DNA of 64,000 nucleotides from UBA4421 sp028228615 (GTDB lineage Bacteria; Pseudomonadota; Gammaproteobacteria; Pseudomonadales; Azotimanducaceae): the NCBI GenBank assembly GCA_028228615.1, contig JAOJBS010000009.1:24530-88529 (forward strand), given 5' to 3'. Shown piece by piece: positions 9,452 through 19,200 of the stretch. Below the pieces are notes generated by a model that was not told where the DNA came from, did not search any database, and saw only the letters and a program-made list of their open reading frames with translations. A program made the position numbers and the translations under genes. How positions within the stretch are numbered: position 1 is the first letter of the stretch; every line of letters starts with the position of its first letter.

Positions 9452-9533
9452 GGGAATAGCGAAGAGCAAAGCCTCGCCCCACCCGCTAGAGCCGTCTAGC
9501 AACTAAAAGCCAAGCAAACAGCCTTGAGTCTAT

Positions 9534-9617
9534 AGTTCTGAGTGCAGAGTTCTGAGTGCAGAGTTCTGAGTGCAGAGTTCTGAGTTCTGAGTTCTGAGTT
9601 CTGAGTGCAGAGTTTTG
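9534..9617. repeat. Heptamer tandem repeat array (12 units)
   Basis: Twelve consecutive 7-bp units, 84 bp in all, made of AGTTCTG and AGTGCAG plus a final AGTTTTG. The first six alternate strictly, forming three 14-bp units; then AGTTCTG repeats four times. Such arrays arise by slipped-strand mispairing. Confidence 0.95.
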
Positions 9618-10172
9618 AGAGAATAGAATTACATGGACAGGTTGCGTGAACAAAACTGCACATCATTGCGGCTCAGCCCGCTCCCGAAAACGAATACAAT
9701 TACGCGAATAACAAGAGCAAAAACCAACAACGCTAAATTACATTACGCACTAAATTTTTGCTTGATCAACAACTACCTAATGCCTGCCCACTAAGGAGCA
9801 CAGCGCCAATAGAGCCTTCACACCGGCAATAAATACCACTCGTCGCCCTACACTTACCTTCTAACAGCCTCCTCCAACGAAAAGTACGAGATTCAACTTC
9901 TAATAAAGCTCAGATATCCATGAGCGTAAGCGAAAAATTATAAGCAGATAACTCTAACCACAAATCACCTTCATCATGACCCGCAGATGCAGTGATGGTT
10001 AGAACGCCTTTTTAAATACCTATTCTCTAACTAAAGAACCGACAGAAAATGAAAGAGCAAGTCGAGCATCCATTTGGCCGTCTGACATTACAATACTATT
10101 TTCAACAGCTTGCTAGATTTGAAAACGAGATCGGCATAGATCCAGACGACAATAAAATATCTCTAAAAGTGC

Positions 10173-10207
10173 ATGGCCCCTCATCTATTTATGGCCCCTC
10201 ATCTATT
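10173..10207. repeat. 18-bp duplication covering the cysB stop codon
   Basis: Two 17-bp copies of ATGGCCCCTCATCTATT are separated by one nt (period 18). The cysB stop codon (minus strand) lies inside the second copy. Confidence 0.9.
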
Positions 10208-11173
10208 GGGCAATTCCACCGCCTCAAACAAACTCTCTCGTTCTGCGGTGGTAAAACATGCCTGTGCCTCGTGCACAAGACGGTCATCCAAATGCGGCGC
10301 AAACTCGTTGATTATGTCCAACATATAGCGGCGCAAAAATGTGCCACGACGAAAGCCAATATGGGTAACGCTTGATTCAAACAGGTGGCTAGCGTCTAGC
10401 CTAACAAGGTCAGTATCTTGGGCCTCGTCGTAGGCCATTGAAGCAATAATCCCCACCCCTATTCCTAAGCGCACATAAGTCTTTATGACGTCGGTGTCAG
10501 TGGCAGTAAACACCACGTTAGGCTTCAATCCTGCCTGACCAAAAGCATCGTCCAGCTTTGAGCGACCGGTAAAACCAAACACGTAAGTAACAATTGGGAA
10601 CTCAGCCAGATCTTTTAACGTCAGCGGCCCCTTCTTTGCGAGCGGGTGGTCTTTTGGCACGACTACCGACCGATTCCACCGGTAACACGGCATCATGACT
10701 AAATCTTTAAACAACTCCATGCCTTCGGTGGCAATGGCAAAATCCGCAGCGCCAGAGGCTGCTAGCTGAGATATCTGCTCGGGCGTTCCCTGGTTCATGT
10801 GCAGTGCGACATTTGGATACTTTGCACGAAACTTTTGAATGACGTTTGGTAACGCATAACGCGCTTGGGTATGCGTGGTGGCAATGGTTAACGAGCCATA
10901 GTCTTTATTGGAATACTCTTGGGCAATTTCTTTGATGGTGCGCGACTTCGCAAGAATTTCGCCGGCCATCCTTATAATGTGTTGACCCACGTCGGTGATT
11001 TCAGACAAATGCTTACCGCTACGGACAAAGATCTCTATGCCCAGCTCGTCTTCCAAAAGCCTAATTTGCTTGCTCACCCCTGGCTGAGAAGTAAAAAGCG
11101 CTTGAGCCGTGACCGAGACATTGAGATCGTTTTTGGCGACCTCCCAAACATACCTTAACTGCTGTAGCTTCAT
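10199..11173 (-). CDS. cysB: LysR-type regulator CysB
   Basis: Master activator of the cysteine regulon, responding to N-acetylserine/O-acetylserine. The 324-residue protein has a winged helix-turn-helix at residues 1-60 (MKLQQLRYVWEVAKNDLNVS, then TSQPGVSKQIRLLEDELG) and a LysR substrate-binding domain at about 93-300, with the TTHTQARYALP effector-pocket motif. GGGAG precedes the ATG by 6 nt. The family is identified by the KLQQLRY N-terminus, typical of CysB/Cbl rather than other LysR proteins. The genes it would control, cysH and cysI, are in the same window. The stop codon lies in a recent 18-bp duplication. Confidence 0.95.
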   Translation of the reverse strand: MKLQQLRYVWEVAKNDLNVSVTAQALFTSQPGVSKQIRLLEDELGIEIFVRSGKHLSEITDVGQHIIRMAGEILAKSRTIKEIAQEYSNKDYGSLTIATTHTQARYALPNVIQKFRAKYPNVALHMNQGTPEQISQLAASGAADFAIATEGMELFKDLVMMPCYRWNRSVVVPKDHPLAKKGPLTLKDLAEFPIVTYVFGFTGRSKLDDAFGQAGLKPNVVFTATDTDVIKTYVRLGIGVGIIASMAYDEAQDTDLVRLDASHLFESSVTHIGFRRGTFLRRYMLDIINEFAPHLDDRLVHEAQACFTTAERESLFEAVELPNR

Positions 11174-11406
11174 ATCGGCTCCCTAGGCTAGAGTTCCATG
11201 GGTACACGGCCCATATCCTTAGCACTAAAAGTTATAAAAAATAATTTGTTATAACTATTCTAACGTCCTTCTTTAATCAGGTCTCATAAATTTTGCTGCA
11301 AGTAGCCTTTTACGTACGGGCACGTAGCGCGCAACGCCGTAACAATTACGGCCCTTTTTAGAGGGAGGGAGCGAGGAAGCGAGAGGAAACGAAGCCTAAA
11401 GCTCGC

Positions 11407-12312
11407 TTATTCGTGGTTAACAATTCCATGAGGCACATGGCCAGTTGGAATGTGATCCGCTGCGCGCTCACAATGAGCGGCGTGATCGTCGAAGAAAATG
11501 TCGGCTTCAAATGAACGCAAAAATTCGGTTTTATCCATACCGCCCAAAAAAAGCGATTCGTCCAAGCGGATATCCCACGCACGCAAGGTGCGAATCACAC
11601 GCTCATGAGCAGGCGCACCTCTAGCTGTAACCAAAGCTGTCCGAATGGGGCTTTCGCCTTCAGGAAACTCATTTTGAAGTTTGTGCAATGCACCCAAAAA
11701 AGCCTTGAAGGGCCCGCCACCCAATGCTCTATTCGCTTTGCTGACTTCCGACTCACTGAAGGCCTCTAAACCTTGGGTCTGATAAATCATTTCCGCCTCA
11801 TCAGAAAACAGTACAGAGTCACCATCGAAGGCCAATTTGAGCGCCTCGTTTTCTGCGCCAGGCTGAGACTTACTGCGGCCCATTAAAGTAGCGGCTGCAA
11901 CATTTTGTGTTAGCGCTTGGCGTACATCTTCGGCATTAGAAGACAAAAACAAATCACAGTTAAATGCATTGATGTAGCGGTACGGCGATTGACCACTACA
12001 AAAAGCCGCTCGCGTAATGTCTAGGTTGTGTGCTCGTATGGAGTTAAAAACACGCAGTCCAGTATCTGCAGAATTACGCGACAAGAGTATTATTTCTACT
12101 TTAGGTTTGCTTAGTAGCTTATTGATATTAAGCAACTTTTCGACAAGAAAAAACCCTTCGCCGGGCGTTAGCACTGCATCCTCTTCAGCAATTTGATAGC
12201 GCCGGTAGGCCTCTAAGCCTTGGTCTTCATAGATGTCATTGGAGGTGGTTAGGTCGAATAAGACCGTGGAGGAAATGGCAACAGTAAGCGGCTTGTCTGG
12301 AGAAATTGGCAT
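11407..12312 (-). CDS. 5'-nucleotidase (cytosolic NT5C1-like family)
   Basis: Belongs to the 5-nucleotidase family related to animal cytosolic 5'-nucleotidase I, found widely in Pseudomonas-like bacteria. It probably dephosphorylates nucleoside monophosphates. Family features include AISSTVLFDL at the N-terminus, EGFFLVEKLLNIN, FCSGQSPYRYINAFNCDLFLS in the middle, FDGDSVLFSDEAE with acidic metal ligands, and IFFDDHAAHCERAA at the C-terminus. I start at MPISPDKP because AGGA lies 8 nt upstream. An in-frame ATG 6 nt earlier is too close to AGGA, and a GTG 36 nt earlier has AAGG directly abutting it. The protein is about 301 residues. The physiological substrate is unknown. Confidence 0.85.
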   Translation of the reverse strand: MPISPDKPLTVAISSTVLFDLTTSNDIYEDQGLEAYRRYQIAEEDAVLTPGEGFFLVEKLLNINKLLSKPKVEIILLSRNSADTGLRVFNSIRAHNLDITRAAFCSGQSPYRYINAFNCDLFLSSNAEDVRQALTQNVAAATLMGRSKSQPGAENEALKLAFDGDSVLFSDEAEMIYQTQGLEAFSESEVSKANRALGGGPFKAFLGALHKLQNEFPEGESPIRTALVTARGAPAHERVIRTLRAWDIRLDESLFLGGMDKTEFLRSFEADIFFDDHAAHCERAADHIPTGHVPHGIVNHE

Positions 12313-12540
12313 AGCCATTATCCTTGGTTGTAGACCTTGCTTAGACACCTTACGTTAAGCCCGCCCCTGAGTGAAAGGCCCCGTTTTGGATCATCTTTTT
12401 GTTCTTTTGAGCTTTGTTGTTCTAGTTTTGATCTTCTGATTTTATGATTTTTGGGGCTTGCTCTTTTGCTTTCGTGGGCTATTGCGCTGTGGATAATTTC
12501 TAGCGCTGGACTCGCATTCTGCGGGGTGCGAGTCACCTGG

Positions 12541-12750
12541 TTAAGCATCTAAATCCGGTATGAGTTCGCTTTCTATTTTGTGGATCGCATCTTTAAGCTT
12601 GAGCTTCCGGTGCTTCAAGCGCTGAATTCTCATGCTGTCATGGTGTCGGCTTTCGGTAAGGTGCTTGATCGCCACATCAAGGTCACGATGTTCTAACTGC
12701 AATCGACCTAGCCACTCTTTAAGTTGCTGTTCGTCTTCATTTTGGTCCAT
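12541..12750 (-). CDS. Small coiled-coil protein, YdcH/DUF465 family
   Basis: A 69-residue, highly charged helical protein (LQLEHRDLDVAIKHL, then RLKHRKLKLKDAI) with the pattern of the DUF465/YdcH family, a SlyX-like coiled coil of unknown function. The family typically has this size and the KxRKLxLKDxI ending. AGGGG lies 4 nt before the ATG. It sits between the TerB-like gene and the nucleotidase, all on the minus strand. Function unknown. Confidence 0.85.
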   Translation of the reverse strand: MDQNEDEQQLKEWLGRLQLEHRDLDVAIKHLTESRHHDSMRIQRLKHRKLKLKDAIHKIESELIPDLDA

Positions 12751-12806
12751 CGGCCCCTACTTCACTGAACTTAATGAAAATTGAACGAAGTTCACAGCAA
12801 AGTGAA

Positions 12807-13208
12807 TCAAGTGGCACTTTCCATCATCTCTACACCCTCTCGCTCAAGCGCGCAAACCCGCTTGACCCAATTGTCTACCAGACTGAAGTCGTCTTCAGAA
12901 AAGTCGAAGGTTTTGCTTATTTCGCGCAGCAGGCACTCCTCTTCAATTTCAAAAGCGCCGTCTGCGTAACTGAGTTTGCATAGATTGAGCAGCAGGATCA
13001 TGCGCGAGCGCCGATCCGCGAAAATCTCTTCAATGCCGTCCAACTCAAGGTATTCAAGCTCGGCAACATCATGTAGCTCCATCTCGCGACGGAAATCGTC
13101 GAGCATACCCTCTTCATTGGGATCTAAGATGCCATCAGACACAACCACATTATGCGCTAGGCGCAAGGCTGCATGTCGTTGTTGCTCGGATAGCGAAGAA
13201 AGCCACAT
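12807..13208 (-). CDS. TerB-like domain protein
   Basis: 133 residues, acidic and all-helical, resembling the TerB (tellurite resistance B) superfamily. It contains the repeated acidic helix pattern VVSDGILDPNEEGMLDDFRR and LSYADGAFEIEEECLLREI, in which D-G and E-E pairs recur as in TerB metal-binding helices. There is no tellurite-resistance cluster (terC/terD) nearby, so a general stress or membrane-associated role is equally likely. The start is the only upstream ATG; its ribosome binding site is weak. It faces the AddB-like gene divergently. Confidence 0.75.
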   Translation of the reverse strand: MWLSSLSEQQRHAALRLAHNVVVSDGILDPNEEGMLDDFRREMELHDVAELEYLELDGIEEIFADRRSRMILLLNLCKLSYADGAFEIEEECLLREISKTFDFSEDDFSLVDNWVKRVCALEREGVEMMESAT

Positions 13209-13624
13209 AGTCTTATACCGTTTGTATGAAACTAAAAATCATAATCAGGACAGATAACCAACCTAGGCCTATAAACGCCTTCATAATAATATTTTGATCA
13301 AAAAAGTCTTCTATCAAATGCCACATATTGCGTAGTCTCAACTTGAAAAATTTAGTAAATCGTCAAAGCCGTACTGACCTCGACGGAGCCGCCATTTTAG
13401 CTTTACTTCGTGTCAGTTTATACCTTCCAGCACAAAAACATTGCAATAAACCCCTAGAAATCAACATCTAACCCCAGTTCGTCTATCTTTTGATCGGTAA
13501 GCTTTCAAATCATTACCTTTACCCTGCTTGCTAGAGCCATCTCGTCAATGTCATGGCCCTAATTACGCGCGGTTAACGCCACCCAAGCACTCAAAAACTC
13601 TGCGACTTGAGTTAAGCTTCTATT
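13209..13624. other. Divergent intergenic region, no gene seen
   Basis: About 416 nt between the divergent TerB-like and AddB-like genes. It is AT-rich with stops in all frames. It must contain both promoters, but I see no convincing -35/-10 pair, repeat or RNA structure. Confidence 0.5.
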
Positions 13625-16267
13625 ATGCAAAGTACATTCGTCCACATCAGCCCTACGCTCCTCACCATACTGGAACAACACATCGTTGTTACGCCAAACG
13701 AGCGCTTGGCGCGCGAATATCGCAGCGCTTATGACCAAGCTCAGGCGACTAGCGGCGTCAAGGCTTGGCCAACACTAAACTGCATGAGCCTGCGGCAGCT
13801 TCTCGTGCGGGACTTTACCCAGCAACAAGATCTTGGCGACAATGGTAAAAAGATCGTCTCTCCGGCCAATCTACTGCTGCGCTTTCAGACAGCCGCGCCA
13901 GAAGGTGCCGAACACCTGACACCCATTGCTTTGCAAGCCTGGGAATTGGTGCGCCGTTACAACATCGACCTAACTCACCTATCAATGAATTCTGGTCGCT
14001 CCAAGCTGTTCACTGATTGGGCGCTTGCCGTAAACAAACACATCAAGACAGATGAGGCAGTCGAAGCCGATATCGCGCAACTGCTGGCGCAACAAAAGAC
14101 CTCACTGAGCAAGCCTGTGCTGCTTATTGCCTTTGAGCACCTCACTCCCGCAGAAACGGTGTTCCTTGAAAACCTGAACGCCAATACCGGGGTGCAGTGC
14201 TTAGCCAGCGAAGATCACATTGTGCCGTTTACATCATTTACACCAGGGGCGCTTTTGTCTGCCCCGCCGCCGGAGCCAGCGCCACTCATAGGCTTCAATA
14301 GTTTTACTGAAGAGTTGGCGGCGGCTGCCCGCTGGAGTAAGCGCGTCCAAAACGAAGTACCCGATAGTCGCATTGGCGTAGTTATTCCTAGCTTAGTCCA
14401 AGATTACGCCATGGTTCAGCGACAATTCGCGGTCACCCTAAATCCACTCTCAGGCAGCGCAATTCCTAAGTTTGATATGTCCGGCGGCACTGGCTTGTCG
14501 TCCCAGCCGGTATGGCTTCATGCAAGCACGTTACTTGACTGGTGTGATCAATCAGCCGACCCCAATACCATTGCTAAACTAGCAGATTCACCATTTTTAG
14601 AGCTGCCATGGTGCAAGACATTGAACGCTAACTGGCCTAATTTTCTGCGCAGAAATATTGCACCACAAGATCTAAAGCGCCTAGATTCTGCCCAAGAGGC
14701 ATCTCGCCTTATCGCATTACTAGAGCAATTACCCAAGCGAGCAAATATCCGCACGTGGATTTCCCACATCAGAGAATTGCTCAAGAGCGCAAACTGGCCG
14801 CGGCTGAGCAACATTAATTCGATCCAGTACCAAGCAGCCCACAGCATATTTACCCAACTCGATAACTTGGCAAACCTGCAAAATCAAAAGCAAGTGTCAT
14901 TCCGCCAAGCACTAGACTTCATAACGTTCAATCTGGAGCAAAAACCTTTCGCGCCACAACGCCAAGCCTCTCCAATTCAAGTGTTGGGTTTATTAGAAAC
15001 CACCGGACTGAGTTTTTCCCACTTATGGATATGCGGCATGAGCGCATCCAACTTCCCCAGCACCTCTCAATTAAATCCATTTATCCCTCGGTCAGTGGCG
15101 GAAGAATTTGGCCTGCCTCGATGCAACCAAGATGAAGAGTTAGCCTTTGCACAACGCACACTGGGCCACTGGCGAAACTGCGGCGCTGAGTTACATTTCA
15201 GCTACACTCAAATGGAAAACGATTCTCCACAGCTACCCAGCAAACTTGTATTAGACGCAATTACCGATGACGGCAGCACACAGCCAACCAGCGCAACAGA
15301 ACCAGAAACCGGCACAAAACAGTCAGCGGACTATTCATTGCGTCACCCTCTGATGATAAGACAAGGTGCAAACTTGGAATTAGTCGAAGACGCTCTCGGC
15401 ACTGGGCTGACCCAGCCACATATAAAGGGCGGCACGGGCATCCTAAAAAACCAAGCAAACTGCCCTTTCAAAGCTTACGCCACTTCAAGACTTGGACTAA
15501 AACAACCTCGTGATGCCAAAGATTTCCTGGACGCACTTGATAGAGGTAACGCACTACATAAAGTTTTAGAAAACTTGATGCGTATCTATGCTGACAGTGA
15601 CGCGATAAAACAAATCAGTACGGCAGAAATTGAAAAACAATGTCGCTTAGTACTTAAAACACACCGCGGCCTACCTAAATCATTTATTGAGAATGAGGTA
15701 TGGCGCATTACTGACCTTGTGCAGCAATGGCTTGCCTTAGAAACCCAGCGGCGGCCATTTAAAGTCTCTGGTATCGAGCAAAACTTCGAACTTGATCTCG
15801 CAGGCTCAACCTTCTCGTTAAAAATTGATCGGGTAGACCAGATCGATGACCACGAAGTCATCATTGATTACAAAAGCAATTCAAATACTGTAGTTGGCGC
15901 GTTAGCGGAACCTATTTCAGACCCACAGCTACCCGCTTACGCATTGCTTTCTGGCAAAGTGGCTGGCGTTTATTTTGCCTCCATCAAAGATCAAAAAGTC
16001 AATGTAGATGGCATTGCCGACCTGTCCGGCAACTTGGTGGCATCTAGCACCAAGGGCTTCAGCATCAAAAACCCTGACGGCAAGAACCTAAACAGTGCGG
16101 ATGGCCCCAACCCCCAGGTGAGTTGGCAAGAAAAAGTGACCCACTGGAAACTTGAGCTCACTGAATTAGCCCAAGATATTGCAATGGGAAAAGCCGATGT
16201 AGCGCCCAGTAAAGGCGCTTGCGAATACTGCCACTTAACCAGCTTGTGCAGAATCAATGGCCAATAG
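13625..16267 (+). CDS. AddB-like PD-(D/E)XK nuclease, probable recombinational repair protein
   Basis: An 880-residue protein of the proteobacterial 'probable DNA repair protein' family related to AddB/RexB. The C-terminal third carries a RecB-type nuclease: D748-Y-K750 (VIIDYKSNS). The iron-sulfur cysteines of AddB are mirrored by C613 (NQANCPFKAYATSRLG) and C866-x2-C869-x5-C875 (CEYCHLTSLC). The N-terminal two thirds lack a Walker A motif, as expected for an inactivated helicase-like region. It overlaps the helicase gene by 11 nt, indicating a translationally coupled two-subunit complex that could process DNA double-strand ends, replacing or supplementing RecBCD. The ATG start has no strong ribosome binding site. 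Confidence 0.85.
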   Translation: MQSTFVHISPTLLTILEQHIVVTPNERLAREYRSAYDQAQATSGVKAWPTLNCMSLRQLLVRDFTQQQDLGDNGKKIVSPANLLLRFQTAAPEGAEHLTPIALQAWELVRRYNIDLTHLSMNSGRSKLFTDWALAVNKHIKTDEAVEADIAQLLAQQKTSLSKPVLLIAFEHLTPAETVFLENLNANTGVQCLASEDHIVPFTSFTPGALLSAPPPEPAPLIGFNSFTEELAAAARWSKRVQNEVPDSRIGVVIPSLVQDYAMVQRQFAVTLNPLSGSAIPKFDMSGGTGLSSQPVWLHASTLLDWCDQSADPNTIAKLADSPFLELPWCKTLNANWPNFLRRNIAPQDLKRLDSAQEASRLIALLEQLPKRANIRTWISHIRELLKSANWPRLSNINSIQYQAAHSIFTQLDNLANLQNQKQVSFRQALDFITFNLEQKPFAPQRQASPIQVLGLLETTGLSFSHLWICGMSASNFPSTSQLNPFIPRSVAEEFGLPRCNQDEELAFAQRTLGHWRNCGAELHFSYTQMENDSPQLPSKLVLDAITDDGSTQPTSATEPETGTKQSADYSLRHPLMIRQGANLELVEDALGTGLTQPHIKGGTGILKNQANCPFKAYATSRLGLKQPRDAKDFLDALDRGNALHKVLENLMRIYADSDAIKQISTAEIEKQCRLVLKTHRGLPKSFIENEVWRITDLVQQWLALETQRRPFKVSGIEQNFELDLAGSTFSLKIDRVDQIDDHEVIIDYKSNSNTVVGALAEPISDPQLPAYALLSGKVAGVYFASIKDQKVNVDGIADLSGNLVASSTKGFSIKNPDGKNLNSADGPNPQVSWQEKVTHWKLELTELAQDIAMGKADVAPSKGACEYCHLTSLCRINGQ

Positions 16268-19200
16268 AATAACACCTCCAGATCAGGACCAACGAGATTT
16301 AGCACTACACGTTGGCGGCTCATACATTGTCCAAGCGCCGGCGGGTTCCGGTAAAACAACTTTGTTAGTGGAACGCTACTTAAACTTGCTGATGATCGTT
16401 CAGCGACCAGAGGAAATCCTCGCCATCACTTTCACTAAGGCCGCCGCCGCTGAAATGAAGGCGAGAATTCTTGCGACTTTGAACGAAAATTCAGAGCTGG
16501 CTAAAAGAGTCTCTCGCCGCGACGTAGAAATGGGTTGGAAAATCCGTTACAACCCAAACCGTTTAAAAATTCAAACTATAGACAGTTTCGCTAAAGAGTT
16601 AGCAACGCAAATCCCGGGGTTACACAGCGTAAGCAGCATGGACATTGCCAAAGACGCCAAACCACTTTACGAGGCTGCGGCGCAAGCGTTGCTCGGCCAA
16701 CTCTACTCCGATAACCCCGCCAAAAAGTACATCGCAGATTTTCTGGCCATGTTAGACAACAACGCCAGCACAGCCCAACGATTGCTGGTTGCCATGCTAA
16801 CCAAACGCGACCAATGGTTGGACCTAACATCGCACCTTAGCAGTCAAGTAAGCGAGAACTTTGACCAAATAGCCAACTATGTAAATGCCGCCCTTGAAGA
16901 GTTGCACAACGACATTCTGGCACCACTGTATGACTCAATCACGGAAAATGATGAGGCCATGTTGGTTACCGTTGCTGACCATACAGGCCTAGAACCGGAA
17001 TGGCCGGCGATACTGCCTTTGCTGCTGACGAAAGAATTCAAACTTAGAAGCCGACTGACCAAAAGAGAACACGAAGCGTTCTTAGACAAAGAATTTAAGG
17101 CATTGTTCGCGCAATGGATAGCGGATCTAGACGCGAGAGGTTTGCAGCCCGTGCTGGCCAATTATCAACAACTGCCCTCTTTTGAAATCTCCGCAATAGA
17201 CCAAGAGCGTATTCTAGTCGTTAGTATTTGCCTTTCATTAGCGGCAATAGAACTGGAAAAAATATTTCAACGGCAACGCATCATCGACTTCAACGGCATA
17301 CTCATGCGCGCAGTCACTGGCCTGCGTGATGACGATGAGCCAACAGATTTGGCCTTGCATTGGGATTATCGAATTAAGCACATGCTCATTGATGAATTCC
17401 AAGACACATCGCGCAGCCAGTATCATTTTTTCAGTTTACTCACTGAGGGCTGGCAAGCCGATGACGGCAACACATTTTTCGCCGTGGGTGACCCGATGCA
17501 GTCTATCTACAGATTCCGCGACGCTGATGTTTCTATATTTGACCAATGCCGAGAGCACGGCATCGGCAGCATCGCCCTCACCCCACTGAACCTGACCGCT
17601 AATTTTCGCTCGTGTAAAACCCTAGTCCAATGGAACAATGAACTTTTCAATGACTTACTGCCAGCAGAAGGCACCAGTAGACTTGGCGCTGTAAAATTTT
17701 CTGCCGCCACACCAATACAAGATGACGAGGCGGCAACTCAGCTTGTATGCAAATATTTCAATGAAGAACGCTGGGAAATACAGGCTATCGTCGGGCAGAT
17801 AGAAAAACTCATTGCACAGGACAAAAGCACCAGCATCGGCATTTTGTGCAGGGCTAGAAACCATTTACCTGGCCTTCTAGAAGCGCTGCAAGCCGCTGAT
17901 ATTGAAACCCAAGGTACAGACATTGACCCACTTGCCAATGAACCCATCATCGAAGATTTAATGTCACTACACCGCGTACTGTTACAGCCCAGTGATCGGT
18001 TATCTTGGTTCAGCCTGCTCCGCAGCCCGATGATTGGTAGCTTATTGCAAACCCTAGAAACACTTGCAACAGCAGACGACATCAGCGCAGCCATTGATCA
18101 ATACGATGACACTCAAACAGAAATCCGACGCCTAAAAGACGCGCTAAACTGGGCAAGACCAAAACTTTACGAATACCCGCTATGCGAGGTTTTAGAAGGC
18201 TGCTGGATTAGATTAGGTGGTATAGATGCCTACGCGGAAGAGCATATTATCCACGCAATGCGCTGGTTTGAGCTAATAGAAAACGAAGGCCTTAATGGCT
18301 ACGACTGCAACCAAGTCAGCATTGCGGTGAACCAACTTTATGCGCAACCTGCGCAGGCCGCCCAAGTACAAATCATGACCGTACACAAATCCAAAGGCCT
18401 TGAATTTGATCATGTGTTTTTACCTTTTTTAAGCAAACAAATTTCATCCGACAGTCCATCATTGATGCTTTGGCAGCAGGGTTCAGAAGGGTTATTGGTC
18501 GGCGTCAATGGCGATTCGATACACAGTTGGCTTAAACACGAAGAAAAAATCAGGTCTGAAAATGAGAGAAAACGACTGCTTTACGTTGCCTGCACCCGAG
18601 CCAAAACTGGTCTTTTTGTCAGTTTTAGTGTTGCAGAAAGTAAATCAGCCATTGGACTAGCAAAACACATTGAAGACTATGCAGTAGCCTATACAGAAGA
18701 CTATGCAGAAGCCGGGGCAAGTTCACCTGCGTCCTCTTCGCTAAGAGAAAATCCTACAGATGTAGATACCCTAGAATCGCAGATCCCACCCACCAAACGG
18801 TTGGTGCACCTTCCACGAGAGTTTAAGGTTGATTTTGCGACGACTGGCCTAGATACCGGGGCAGCAATTCAATCTAATGGTGATGATGAGATTTTAAGTG
18901 CAGAGGAAAACCCAGCTTCCAACCCCTTCGAGTTAGCGCTGGGTAACCTCATACACAAAGCCCTCGCGTGGTTGGGCGACACCCATGCAATTAATCAAGG
19001 GCATACATCTGCTCTGGAAATGGTGCAAAAACGATTACCCTCTTGGGCCGAGCAATCTGACTGCGATGTCAGTCACTGGCCTGAACTTGAGGCACAAGCA
19101 TCCCTTCACCTACAAACAACCCTTGTCAGTGAAACTGGTCAATGGGTGCTCTCGCCTCACAGCAATGCTTTCTGCGAATGGCCGTTAACTGGCGTGATTG

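Larger units (their letters stand above)
9418..10198. other. Long intergenic region between cysH and cysB
   Basis: About 780 nt between convergent cysH and cysB. It holds the hairpin after cysH, a heptamer repeat array, and otherwise AT-rich sequence with frequent stops. A plus-strand frame beginning ATGAAAGAGCAAG runs into the cysB 3' end, but I do not support it as a gene. No tRNA or known RNA motif is recognised. Confidence 0.6.

Noticed and set aside
9418..9617. CRISPR-like array in the cysH-cysB interval.
   Set aside because: Units of 7 bp are contiguous, with no unique spacers; it is a minisatellite.
10049..10375. Plus-strand 108-codon frame beginning ATGAAAGAGCAAG.
   Set aside because: Its second half is antisense to cysB, it contains the 18-bp duplication, and it resembles no family I know.
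12318..12548. Minus-strand 76-codon frame between the YdcH-like and nucleotidase genes.
   Set aside because: No family resemblance, composition unlike its neighbours, and it overlaps the YdcH-like stop; it is probably spacer DNA.
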